Source of the DNA: Microbacterium esteraromaticum
Lineage (GTDB): Bacteria > Actinomycetota > Actinomycetes > Actinomycetales > Microbacteriaceae
Direction: 5' to 3'
DNA length: 64,000 nt
NCBI RefSeq assembly: GCF_028747645.1
Contig: NZ_CP118100.1
Location: 744,001-808,000 of the forward strand
Shown here in pieces: positions 37,573 through 47,267 of the stretch (its first letter is position 1; every line of letters starts with the position of its first letter). Under the pieces are notes generated by a model, which saw only the letters and a program-made list of their open reading frames with translations, ran no database searches and had not been told where the DNA came from. Made by a program: the position numbers and the translations under genes.

Positions 37573-38826
37573 ATGAACGCAATGAAGGGCTCGCGCACCG
37601 CGCGGATCTTCGCGGCCGCGGCAATGGTCAGCGCGTCCGCACTCGTCATCTCGGGCTGCAGCAGCACGCCCTCCGAAGAGCCGGATGATTCCGCCGAACA
37701 GCCCGCAGCGGTCGACCTGACGCTCAGCATGGGTTCGTTGCTGCCGGCCACCGGTACGCTCGCGTTCTTGGGCGCGCCTATGGAGGCCGGTGTTCAGCTG
37801 GCCATCGCGCAGATCAACGAGGCCGACGCCGGCATCACCGTCGAACTGTCCGCCGCCGATGAGGGCGACCTCGACAACAAGGCCTACGAGACCTCGGTGT
37901 CGCGTCTGCAGAGCGAGGGCATCACTGCCATGGTCGGCGCCGCGTCGTCGAGCGTGTCGAAGCTGATCCTCGACGGCAACGTCGGTGCCGGCATCGTCAC
38001 CGTCTCGCCGTCGAACACCTCGGCGGACTTCACCGGTCTCAGCCCGATGTACTTCCGCACCGCTCCGAGCGACAACCTGCAGGGCGAGGTGCTCGGCAAC
38101 CAGATCGCTGAGGACGGTCACACGACCCTCGGCATCATCTACCAGAACGACCCGTACGGTACGGGCCTGGCCGAGGCCATCGGTGCCACCTTCGCCGCCG
38201 CCGGTGGCGAGGTCGTCGCCGAGGCGTCGTACAACCAGGGCGACGGCCAGTACAACGCCCAGGTCGAGACGGTCGCCGCAGCCAACCCCGACGCGGTCGC
38301 CATCGTCTCGTACGACCAGTTCGCCACGATCGCCCCGCTGCTCGGCAACGCGGGCGTCGACACCGGCAGCCTGTACCTGGTCGACGGCAACCTGAAGGAC
38401 TGGCCCGACCTGCCGGTCGACCTGACCGGATCGAAGGGCACCCGCGCCGGTGCTGTGCTGCCCGATGACTTCATCGACCAGCTCAACGAGATCTGGACCG
38501 GCCAGGGCAACGACCCGATCGACGCCGTGACCTACTCGGCCGAGGCGTACGACGCCACGATGCTGATCGCACTGTCGGCACTGGCCGCACAATCGGTCGA
38601 GGGCGCCGACATCGCCAGCAAGATGCGCGAGGTCTCGGGTGGCGAGGGCGACGGCGAACAGTGCACGACGTTCGCCGACTGCGCCGCGATCATCAACGAC
38701 GGCGGCGTCGCCGACTACGAGGGCCTGTCCGGCTCGATCACGTTCGATGAGAACAACGACCCGAAGGGCGCAGCCATCGGCGTCTACGAGTACGGCGAGG
38801 GCAACATCCACACCCGCATCAAGTAG
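37573..38826 (+). CDS. Branched-chain amino-acid ABC importer binding lipoprotein
   Basis: A 417-residue lipoprotein from ATG 37573 (AAGGGAGC ribosome site). The lipobox is VISGC (Cys at about 28). The mature domain is the periplasmic-binding type 1 fold of the LivJ family: SMGSLLPATGTLAFLGAPME, then VGAASSSVSKLIL and TVSPSNTSADFTGL. The ligand is probably leucine/isoleucine/valine or related amino acids or amides. It converges on livHMGF, the cognate permease genes, across a repeat-rich 400-nt gap. A strong terminator follows. Confidence 0.9.
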   Translation: MNAMKGSRTARIFAAAAMVSASALVISGCSSTPSEEPDDSAEQPAAVDLTLSMGSLLPATGTLAFLGAPMEAGVQLAIAQINEADAGITVELSAADEGDLDNKAYETSVSRLQSEGITAMVGAASSSVSKLILDGNVGAGIVTVSPSNTSADFTGLSPMYFRTAPSDNLQGEVLGNQIAEDGHTTLGIIYQNDPYGTGLAEAIGATFAAAGGEVVAEASYNQGDGQYNAQVETVAAANPDAVAIVSYDQFATIAPLLGNAGVDTGSLYLVDGNLKDWPDLPVDLTGSKGTRAGAVLPDDFIDQLNEIWTGQGNDPIDAVTYSAEAYDATMLIALSALAAQSVEGADIASKMREVSGGEGDGEQCTTFADCAAIINDGGVADYEGLSGSITFDENNDPKGAAIGVYEYGEGNIHTRIK

Positions 38827-38838
38827 GTCGCGGTAGAG

Positions 38839-38870
38839 AAGGCCCCGGATGCCAGCATCCGGGGCCTTTT
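38839..38870 (+). terminator. Intrinsic terminator of the binding-protein gene
   Basis: GGCCCCGGATGC (38841-38852) pairs with GCATCCGGGGCC (38855-38866) and is followed by TTTT. It begins 13 nt after the stop. Confidence 0.85.
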
Positions 38871-38941
38871 CGCGCGCCGCGCCGCGCGCCGCTTCGCGCC
38901 GCTCCGCGCGCCGCGCCGCGCTTCGCGCCTTGCCTTCCGCT

Positions 38942-39006
38942 GAGAAACCACTTCCCGTACGAAACACCACCTCCCACGTGGTTTCTCACACGGGAAGTGG
39001 TTTCTC
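38942..39006. repeat. Family B four-arm intergenic repeat, copy 1
   Basis: The outer arms GAGAAACCACTTCCCG (38942-38957) and CGGGAAGTGGTTTCTC (38991-39006) are a perfect 16-bp inverted repeat. Inner arms are GAAACACCAC (38961-38970) and GTGGTTTCTC (38978-38987). Arm period 19 nt. Confidence 0.85.
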
Positions 39007-39023
39007 AACGGGGTGGACGGGGC

Positions 39024-39085
39024 GCGAGGCGGGGCGGCGCGGCGCGGGCGTCAGCTATGCGGGCGAGGCGGGGCGGCGCGGCGCG
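39024..39085. repeat. 23-bp direct repeat in GC-only sequence
   Basis: An identical 23-nt G/C-rich block occurs at 39024-39046 and 39063-39085, between the two family B repeats. The surrounding 38871-39229 sequence is otherwise simple GCC/GCG-rich DNA without a gene. Confidence 0.75.
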
Positions 39086-39150
39086 CAGGCGGCGCGCAGG
39101 CTGCGGCAGGAGACGTGGGGCCGGCCGCCGGCATCCGCTTGTCATTCGGT

Positions 39151-39215
39151 GAGAAACCACGTGCCGCACGAAACACCACCTCCCGCGTGGTTTCTCACAC
39201 GGGAGGTGGTTTCTC
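39151..39215. repeat. Family B four-arm intergenic repeat, copy 2
   Basis: 65 nt, starting GAGAAACCAC (39151-39160), with inner GAAACACCAC, then two inverted GTGGTTTCTC arms, the last ending at 39215. It is highly similar to copy 1, 209 nt away, and in the same orientation. Confidence 0.85.
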
Positions 39216-39229
39216 AGCGCAAGGCGCGG

Positions 39230-39997
39230 CTATGCGGCGTCTTGGCCCAGCGTGCCGAGGTAGAGGCCGATCACCTTCGGATCCTCCAGCAGCTCGCGGC
39301 CGGTGCCCTCATAGGCGTCACGGCCCTGATCGAGCACGTAGCCACGGTCGCAGATCTGCAGGCAACGCCGTGCATTCTGCTCGACCATGATCGTCGTGAC
39401 GCCGGCCTTGTTGATGTCCGAGACACGGATGAAGGCGTCATCCTGTCGCACGGGGGAGAGGCCGGCTGAGGGCTCGTCGAGCAGCAGCACCGAAGGATCC
39501 ATCATCAGAGCGCGCGACATCGCGACCATCTGGCGCTCACCACCCGACAGCGAACCGGCGCGCTGATTCAACCGCGCGCCCAGCTCGGCGAAGATGTCGG
39601 TGACGAACGCCAACCGCTCCTTGTAGATCTTGGGGTTCTGGTACAACCCCATCTGCAGGTTCTCGGCGATCGTCAACGACGGGAAGACGTTGTTGGTCTG
39701 CGGCACGAAGGCCACACCCTTCGTGACCAGCTTGTCGGCCTTCAAACCGATGATGCTCTCACCCCGGACGGTGATCTCGCCCTCGCGCACCTGCACCATC
39801 CCGAAGATCGCCTTCAGCAGGGTCGACTTGCCGGCACCGTTCGGGCCGATGATGCCGATCAGCTCACCCTGGCGGGCGATGAGATTCGCGCCGTTGAGAA
39901 TGTTCACACCCGGCAGGTACCCGGCGTGCACGTCCTTCAACTCGACGATGACGTCACGATCATCCTGAGGTGCGGCGCCCGCTTCAGCATCCGTCAT
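39230..39997 (-). CDS. livF: Branched-chain amino-acid ABC importer ATPase LivF
   Basis: A 255-residue ATPase: Walker A GPNGAGKST, Q-loop VPQTNNVFPSLTIAENL, signature LSGGERQMVAMSRALM, Walker B VLLLDEPSAGLSP and the LivF-type C-terminus (GTGRELLEDPKVIGLYLG). Last gene of livHMGF; it starts ATGA on the livG stop. Confidence 0.93.
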   Translation of the reverse strand: MTDAEAGAAPQDDRDVIVELKDVHAGYLPGVNILNGANLIARQGELIGIIGPNGAGKSTLLKAIFGMVQVREGEITVRGESIIGLKADKLVTKGVAFVPQTNNVFPSLTIAENLQMGLYQNPKIYKERLAFVTDIFAELGARLNQRAGSLSGGERQMVAMSRALMMDPSVLLLDEPSAGLSPVRQDDAFIRVSDINKAGVTTIMVEQNARRCLQICDRGYVLDQGRDAYEGTGRELLEDPKVIGLYLGTLGQDAA

Positions 39998-40944
39998 TTC
40001 TCCTCCTCCTCTTCGAGCTCGGCTTCGACCTCGGCCTCGATCTTCTTGCGCACGCGCGCGGCGTCGGCGCCCGAGACGACACTGATGCGCCCGGTCACCT
40101 CGCCGAGGTCGACATCCTGATGGGCCCCCAGGTACGCGTCGACGACCGCGGGATCCTCCATGACCGTCTCGGGCGGACCCTCGGCGACCACACGGCCCTC
40201 GGCCATCACCACCACCCAGTCGGCGATGTGACGCACCATGTGCATGTCGTGCTCGACGAACAAGACCGTCATGCCGCGATCCTTCAAACCGAGGATGTGA
40301 TCGAGCAATGACTGCGTCAGGGCTGGGTTGACCCCGGCCATCGGCTCATCGAGCATCACCAGTTGTGGATCACTCATCAGCGCGCGTGCCATCTCGAGCA
40401 GCTTGCGTTGCCCGCCTGAGAGCGCGGCGGCGAAGTCTTTCTCCTTCGCATCGAGCTTGAACAGCGTCAGCAGCTCGCGCGCCTTCTGCTCGATCTCGGC
40501 TTCCTTCTTGCGCCACAGTCCGGGAAACAGGCTCACCCAGAACCGCTCGCCGGGCTGCTCGGGCGACCCGAGCTTCATGTTCTCGAGCACGGTCAGCAGC
40601 GACAGGGCTTTGGTCAGCTGGAACGTGCGCACCTGGCCCATGCGCGCCACCTTGAACGACGGGACGCCGGCAAGATTCTTGCCGTCGTACTGCCAGGTGC
40701 CGCTATTGGGCTTGTCGAAACCGCAGAGCAGGTTGAACAGCGTGGTCTTGCCGGCACCGTTCGGGCCGATCAGTGCGGTGATCGCCCCGCGAGGGATCTC
40801 GAGGTGCTCGACGTTGACGGCGGTCAGGCCGCCGAAGTGCCGCTCGACGCCGTCGACGACGAGGATCGGGTCGACTTTTGCGACACCGGGCTTAGCCGGT
40901 CCGGCCGCGAGGCCGGTCGACTTCTGACGCTTCTCACTTGACAA
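39994..40944 (-). CDS. livG: Branched-chain amino-acid ABC importer ATPase LivG
   Basis: A 316-residue ATPase with Walker A GPNGAGKTT, RTFQLTKALSLLTVLENM, signature LSGGQRKLLEMARALM, Walker B VMLDEPMAGVNP and FVEHDMHMV. It is about 55 residues longer than usual LivG: an Ala/Pro N-terminal leader plus a C-terminal helix ending in KIEAEVEAELEEEEEK. It overlaps livM by 11 bp. Confidence 0.92.
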   Translation of the reverse strand: MSSEKRQKSTGLAAGPAKPGVAKVDPILVVDGVERHFGGLTAVNVEHLEIPRGAITALIGPNGAGKTTLFNLLCGFDKPNSGTWQYDGKNLAGVPSFKVARMGQVRTFQLTKALSLLTVLENMKLGSPEQPGERFWVSLFPGLWRKKEAEIEQKARELLTLFKLDAKEKDFAAALSGGQRKLLEMARALMSDPQLVMLDEPMAGVNPALTQSLLDHILGLKDRGMTVLFVEHDMHMVRHIADWVVVMAEGRVVAEGPPETVMEDPAVVDAYLGAHQDVDLGEVTGRISVVSGADAARVRKKIEAEVEAELEEEEEK

Positions 40945-41911
40945 AGGTCATCTCCCTCTTGTCTCCGAGGATGCCCTGTGGGCGGTAGATCACGATGAGC
41001 ATCAGTGCCACGCCGGCGAGGATCCAGCGCACCACCTCGGCCTGTGTGGTCGACATCGGCAGGTATCCGGCCGACGCCATCTGCGGCAGCAGGTTGCCGA
41101 GGAAGGCGAACAGCACCCAGAACAGCACGGCACCCAGCGTCGGACCGAACACGGTCGCGGCACCACCGAGCAGCAGCACGGTCCACAGGAAGAACGTCAG
41201 CGACGTCGAGTAGCTGCCCGGCACGACCGCCGAGGGCAGCACGAACACGATGCCGCCGGCGGCACCCATGACACCGCCGATGACGAGCGCCTGCATCTTG
41301 TACGAGAAGACGTTCTTGCCGAGCGAACGCACGGCGTCCTCATCTTCGCGGATGCCCTTGAGTACGCGCCCCCAGGGGCTGCGCATCAGCGCCCAGACCA
41401 GCAGGATGGCGACGGCCAGCAGGAACAGCCCGAACACGCGATCCCACAGCTCGGTGGCACTGTACGTCCACGGGCCGAAGCCGTAGACGCCCTCGGGGAA
41501 GGGGTTCGCCGCGCGGAAACTGCCGTGATAACCGGAGCGGCCACCGGCCGCGCCGGTGACATCCTCGAACAGCTGGGTGAGGAACAGCAGTCGTACCACC
41601 TCTGCCGTCGCGATCGTCGCGATGGCGAGGTAGTCGGCTCGGAGACGCAGAGTCGGGATGCCCAGAAGCAGGGCGAACACGGCGCCGCCGAACAGCCCGA
41701 TGAGCATGCCCACCCACCACGGAACCCCGAGCATCAGGACGGGGATGGCGTAGCCGTACGCCCCGATGGCCATGAAGGCGGCCATACCGAAGTTGAGCAG
41801 TCCGGCGTAGCCGAAGTGCACGGCGAGGCCGGTCGCCGCCAGCGCGTAAGCGATGGTGACGGGGCTGAACAGGTAGGCGGCGGTGTTGCCGAAGATCGAT
41901 CCGAAGTCCAT
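40934..41911 (-). CDS. livM: Branched-chain amino-acid ABC importer permease LivM
   Basis: A 325-residue permease with about 8-9 helices. It has the GYAGLLNFGMAAFMAIGAYG family segment, TLRLRADYLAIATIATAEV and the coupling loop SPWGRVLKGIREDEDAVRSLGKN. It pairs with LivH. It starts 3 nt after the livH stop. Confidence 0.92.
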   Translation of the reverse strand: MDFGSIFGNTAAYLFSPVTIAYALAATGLAVHFGYAGLLNFGMAAFMAIGAYGYAIPVLMLGVPWWVGMLIGLFGGAVFALLLGIPTLRLRADYLAIATIATAEVVRLLFLTQLFEDVTGAAGGRSGYHGSFRAANPFPEGVYGFGPWTYSATELWDRVFGLFLLAVAILLVWALMRSPWGRVLKGIREDEDAVRSLGKNVFSYKMQALVIGGVMGAAGGIVFVLPSAVVPGSYSTSLTFFLWTVLLLGGAATVFGPTLGAVLFWVLFAFLGNLLPQMASAGYLPMSTTQAEVVRWILAGVALMLIVIYRPQGILGDKREMTFVK

Positions 41912-41914
41912 GTG

Positions 41915-43267
41915 TCAGCCCAGCCTTTCCTTGCGCCCGAGCAGACCCTGCGGCCTGACCAGCAGGATGACGATCAGCGCCACCAGAGCGGATGCGTACT
42001 TCAGATCCGAGGGCACTCCCAGCAATGTCGAGACCTCGACGGCGATGCCGACGATGAGCGACCCGATCAGAGCGCCGATCGCCGAACCCAGGCCGCCGAG
42101 CGTGATCGCGCAGAAGATCAGCAGCAGCATCTGCATACCCATGTCCCACTTCACACCGGGGCGGAAGTAGGTCCACAGGATGCCCGAGAGCGCCGCCAGC
42201 GAACCGGCGATGATCCATACGATCCGCACGACCTTGTCGACGTCGATGCCCGAGGCCGCAGCCAGCTGCGGGTTGTCGGAGATCGCCCTGGTCGCTTTAC
42301 CGATGCGGGTGCGGGTGAGGAAGTACGCCATGGCGAGGATCACGACGATGCTGATCGCCATGCCGATGAGGTCGATGTACGACAGGGTGATCGGCCCCAG
42401 CTTCATGGGCGTCGGGCTGGCGCCGGGCGCCTGGTGCGTGCCGCCACCGATCATGTACTGCATCGTGTAGCGCAGCGCGAGCGAGAGGCCGATGCTGACG
42501 ATCATCAGCTGCACGATGCCCAGGCCACGCCGGCGCAACGGGCGCCAGAGGCCGGCATCCATCGCCCAGCCCAGGGCTCCACCCGCGACCACCGCTGCGA
42601 TCAGGCCGAGCCACAGCGGCAGCTGCCAGAACGAGGTGACCAGCACCACGACGACGCCACCCCAGGTGACCATCTCGCCGTGTGCGAAGTTTGACAACCT
42701 CGTGGTGCCGTAGATGAGCGCGGCGCCCATCGACGCCAGACCCAGCAGCAGACCGAAGTTGATGCCGCCGACGGTGCGCGAGATCAGCTGGTCGAGGAAC
42801 GACACGGTGACCCGCTCGCCCTGACCGAGGAAGAGGTTCACGATCTTCGTGCCGGTGAGGCCGAACTCGGCCTCGAACGACCCGCTCGTGCCCTCGACGG
42901 CACTCACACCTTCCGGCAGCAGTGCCGGATCGACGATCACGCCGTCGGGCAGCGTGTCTTCATCGATCGAGATCGTGTACTTCTCCTTCTCGGGCACATA
43001 GAGGCGCCAGCGGCCTTCGGCGTCCGTTGTGGTCTCGCCTTCGAAACCGTTGCCCTCGACTGATACGCCGACGCCGTCGATCGGCTGGCCTTCGAAGGTT
43101 ATGTTGCCGGCGAAGTAGAAGTCCGTCACCTCCTGCCCGTCATCGGTCGTCTCTGCGAAAGCAGACCCCGCGGGTATCGCGAGCACGAGAAAGGCGGCCA
43201 GTAGCGCTGTCAACAGCGCGATCAGCCCGTTTCGGGGACGCCGAAGCGCCGTTGATCTGAGTCCCAC
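41915..43267 (-). CDS. livH: LivH-type permease with secreted N-terminal beta domain
   Basis: 450 residues, about 150 longer than standard LivH. It starts at GTG 43267, with GGAGG 8 nt upstream. An N-terminal signal-like helix (about 13-36, ending GSAFAE) is followed by a carboxypeptidase-regulatory/SdrD-like beta-sandwich (about 50-120; FAGNITFEGQPIDGVGVSVE, TTTDAEGRWRLYVPE). After a linker come the usual eight helices with LLGLASMGAALIYGTTRLSNFAHGEM and RAISDNPQLAAASGID (coupling loop). The extra domain would face outside the membrane, where it could dock the binding lipoprotein or cell wall. Confidence 0.88.
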   Translation of the reverse strand: MGLRSTALRRPRNGLIALLTALLAAFLVLAIPAGSAFAETTDDGQEVTDFYFAGNITFEGQPIDGVGVSVEGNGFEGETTTDAEGRWRLYVPEKEKYTISIDEDTLPDGVIVDPALLPEGVSAVEGTSGSFEAEFGLTGTKIVNLFLGQGERVTVSFLDQLISRTVGGINFGLLLGLASMGAALIYGTTRLSNFAHGEMVTWGGVVVVLVTSFWQLPLWLGLIAAVVAGGALGWAMDAGLWRPLRRRGLGIVQLMIVSIGLSLALRYTMQYMIGGGTHQAPGASPTPMKLGPITLSYIDLIGMAISIVVILAMAYFLTRTRIGKATRAISDNPQLAAASGIDVDKVVRIVWIIAGSLAALSGILWTYFRPGVKWDMGMQMLLLIFCAITLGGLGSAIGALIGSLIVGIAVEVSTLLGVPSDLKYASALVALIVILLVRPQGLLGRKERLG

Positions 43268-45024
<1,757 letters not shown>

Positions 45025-45061
45025 GTCTGCGCGTGGGCCGCTGACCCGGCTCGCGCTGCAT

Positions 45062-45134
45062 GAGAACAGGCTCGTTGTTGAGAACAGGACGATTCCGCGG
45101 GAATCGTCCTGTTCTCGTTAACCGTCCTGTTCTC
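45062..45134. repeat. Family A four-arm intergenic repeat, copy 1
   Basis: Direct GAGAACAGG arms at 45062-45070 and 45080-45088; inverted CCTGTTCTC arms at 45108-45116 and 45126-45134. The inner pair extends to a perfect 17-bp stem (45080-45096 with 45100-45116) with a 3-nt loop. Period 18 nt. The remainder of the guaB-osmC gap shows nothing. Confidence 0.9.
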
Positions 45135-45280
45135 GGGTGCGGGGTGCAGGCAGCGGGGTGCGCCCCGGAGGCAAGGGCGGATGCCACAGGCGGGCCCGTA
45201 TGTTGCATCCCGTGACGGTGTGTTGCGGGGCATGACGGATGCCGTGGCGCCGGCGTCGGGCATCCGATTACCGTCTCGGC

Positions 45281-45832
45281 ATGACCCTTCTCAACGACCA
45301 GCTTCCCGCCATCGCTGACGTCACCGCGGAAGAGCGCTCGCAACGCCTCGCCGAAGCAGGAACCACCTGGAACGAACGCATTGCGCGCGACGCCGGCAAC
45401 GCGCAGCTGACCTACAAGGTCACGGGGCGCGGGGTCGGGTCGGTCGGCACCGAGATCCGTGCCGGCGAGCACCGCTTCCTCGTCGACGAGCCCGGCGCGC
45501 TCGCCGGTGATGACGCTGCCGCGAGTCCGGTCGAGTATGCGCTCGGTGCGCTGATCTCGTGTCAGATCGTCGTCTTCCGGCTGTACGCCGAGGCGCTCGG
45601 CCTGACCATCGACGACATCGAGATCGAGGCCGAGGGTGACCTCGATGTGCGCAAGCTGTTCGGCATCGACGAGTCCGGCCGTGCCGGTTTCCACGATGTG
45701 CGCGTGCGCGTCGACATCACAGGACCCGATAGCGCCGAGCAGTACGAGAAGCTGCGCACGGTCGTCGAGGAGCGCTGCCCCGTGCTCGATCTGTTCGCCA
45801 ACACCGTCCCGGTCTCGAGTCGTCTCAGCTGA
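45281..45832 (+). CDS. OsmC-family thiol peroxidase-like protein
   Basis: A 183-residue protein from ATG 45281. Both redox cysteines of the OsmC/Ohr family are present: LGALISCQIVVFRLYAEALG and RCPVLDLF. The family reduces organic hydroperoxides. Sequence alone does not tell OsmC from YhfA-like members; the SPVEYALGALISC strand fits YhfA/OsmC. Confidence 0.9.
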   Translation: MTLLNDQLPAIADVTAEERSQRLAEAGTTWNERIARDAGNAQLTYKVTGRGVGSVGTEIRAGEHRFLVDEPGALAGDDAAASPVEYALGALISCQIVVFRLYAEALGLTIDDIEIEAEGDLDVRKLFGIDESGRAGFHDVRVRVDITGPDSAEQYEKLRTVVEERCPVLDLFANTVPVSSRLS

Positions 45833-45841
45833 GTCTGTTGC

Positions 45842-45876
45842 GGGCGAGCGCAGGGCGCGTCGGACCCGGCTCGCCC
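45842..45876 (+). terminator. Hairpin after osmC-like gene
   Basis: GGGCGAGC (45842-45849) pairs with GCTCGCCC (45869-45876) with a 19-nt loop, 9 nt after the stop. No T-run; low certainty. Confidence 0.35.
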
Positions 45877-45914
45877 TGACCAGAGCGTCGGATGCCCGTC
45901 GCTAGAGTGGGCCC

Positions 45915-47267
45915 ATGGATTCAGCGTCGAACCTGACACACGGGCAGGTGGCCAGATACGCCATGGGGTCACTGGGTACCGGCGGGTTCGCCACCCTGCC
46001 CGGTCTGGTGCTCGTCTACTACCTCACCGACTCGTTGGGGGTGACGGCGCTTGCCGCGGGAGCGATCGTGACCGCGGCCAAGGTCTGGGACGTGCTGATC
46101 GACCCGGTCATCGGCGGGCTCAGCGACAATGGCCTCGCCCGCACCGGAAGCAGACGCGGGCTGATGCGGATCGGCGCGATCGGTCTGCCGATCGCTTTCG
46201 TGCTGACCTTCGCGGTGCCGGCGGGGATCGGCCCTGCGGCATCCGCGATCTGGGTACTGATCGCATTCATCGCCGCGGCGACCTGCTTCAGCCTGTTCCA
46301 GGTGCCCTACATCGCCCTGCCTGCCGAACTCACCGACGGCTACCGTGAGCGCACGCGGCTGCTGACCTGGCGGGTGGTGATGCTCACCGTCGCGATCCTG
46401 TTGTTCGGCGCCGGTGGCCCCGAGATCCGGGGCATGTTCCCCGACGACCCGTTGCTGGGGTATCTGGTGATGGCGCTGGTCGCCGCTGTGGTGCTGGGTA
46501 TCGGACTCTACATCGCGTCGACGGTTGCGCCGCAGCGTCCGCTGCTTCCGGTGCACCCGGGGGCGTCGATCGGCACCCATTACCGCGACGGAATCGCGGT
46601 GCTGCGGCAGAGCCAGCCGTTCCGCGCGCTGCTGGCGACGTTCATGCTGCAGGGTCTCGCCACGGGCCTGATGCTGGCCGCCGCGCAGTTCGTCGCTCGG
46701 TGGGTGCTGAACGATGAGGATGCCGTCACGCCGCTGTTCGCGTCATTGATCGCGCCCGCCCTGCTGATGGCCCCGGTCTGGAAGAAGATCGCCGATCGGA
46801 TCGGCAAGGAGCGGGGATTCCGCCTGGCCAGCATGATCTTCCTGGTCGCCACGTTGGTGCTCACGGCGATGGTGTGGATGCCCGGGTGGTGGATCCTGTT
46901 GCCGGTCGCGCTCGCCGGTGCGGCCTACGCGGGCATGCAGACGTTGCCGATGGCGATGCTGCCGGATGTGATCGCCCACGACCGCAGCGAGACCGGTGGC
47001 GCGAACCGCTCCGGGATCTTCGGCGGGGTGTGGACCGCGGGTGAGACCACCGGCATGGCGCTCGGCGCGACGGTGCTGTCGATCGTGCTGGCGGCCACCG
47101 GGTACATCGAGACGACCGCGAACGTCGAGGTCGTCCAGCCGGATGCCGCCGTCACCGGCATCGCCGTCGCGTTCAGCCTGCTGCCCGCCGCACTGATGCT
47201 GGTCAGCCTCGCGACGTTGGCCCGTTATCGTCTGCGCGAGCACGACATCATCGGGACGTCGGCATGA
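45915..47267 (+). CDS. GPH-type (MelB-like) MFS symporter
   Basis: A 450-residue transporter with 12 helices. The early segment ARYAMGSLGTGGFATLPGLV, KVWDVLIDPVIGGLSDN and SRRGLMRIG match the glycoside-pentoside-hexuronide:cation symporter family (MFS_2), as does FSLFQVPYIALPAELTDGYRERTRLLTWR. The substrate is unknown. The next gene, a PLP decarboxylase, starts ATGA on its stop, so an amine, amino-acid or sphingoid-like substrate should be considered as well as a sugar. Confidence 0.87.
   Translation: MDSASNLTHGQVARYAMGSLGTGGFATLPGLVLVYYLTDSLGVTALAAGAIVTAAKVWDVLIDPVIGGLSDNGLARTGSRRGLMRIGAIGLPIAFVLTFAVPAGIGPAASAIWVLIAFIAAATCFSLFQVPYIALPAELTDGYRERTRLLTWRVVMLTVAILLFGAGGPEIRGMFPDDPLLGYLVMALVAAVVLGIGLYIASTVAPQRPLLPVHPGASIGTHYRDGIAVLRQSQPFRALLATFMLQGLATGLMLAAAQFVARWVLNDEDAVTPLFASLIAPALLMAPVWKKIADRIGKERGFRLASMIFLVATLVLTAMVWMPGWWILLPVALAGAAYAGMQTLPMAMLPDVIAHDRSETGGANRSGIFGGVWTAGETTGMALGATVLSIVLAATGYIETTANVEVVQPDAAVTGIAVAFSLLPAALMLVSLATLARYRLREHDIIGTSA

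Noticed and set aside
38942..39006. Family B repeats as ordinary terminators
   Set aside because: A proper terminator already precedes at 38839-38870, no T-run follows the repeat, and two copies plus the four-arm plan are not needed for termination. A secondary termination effect is not excluded.
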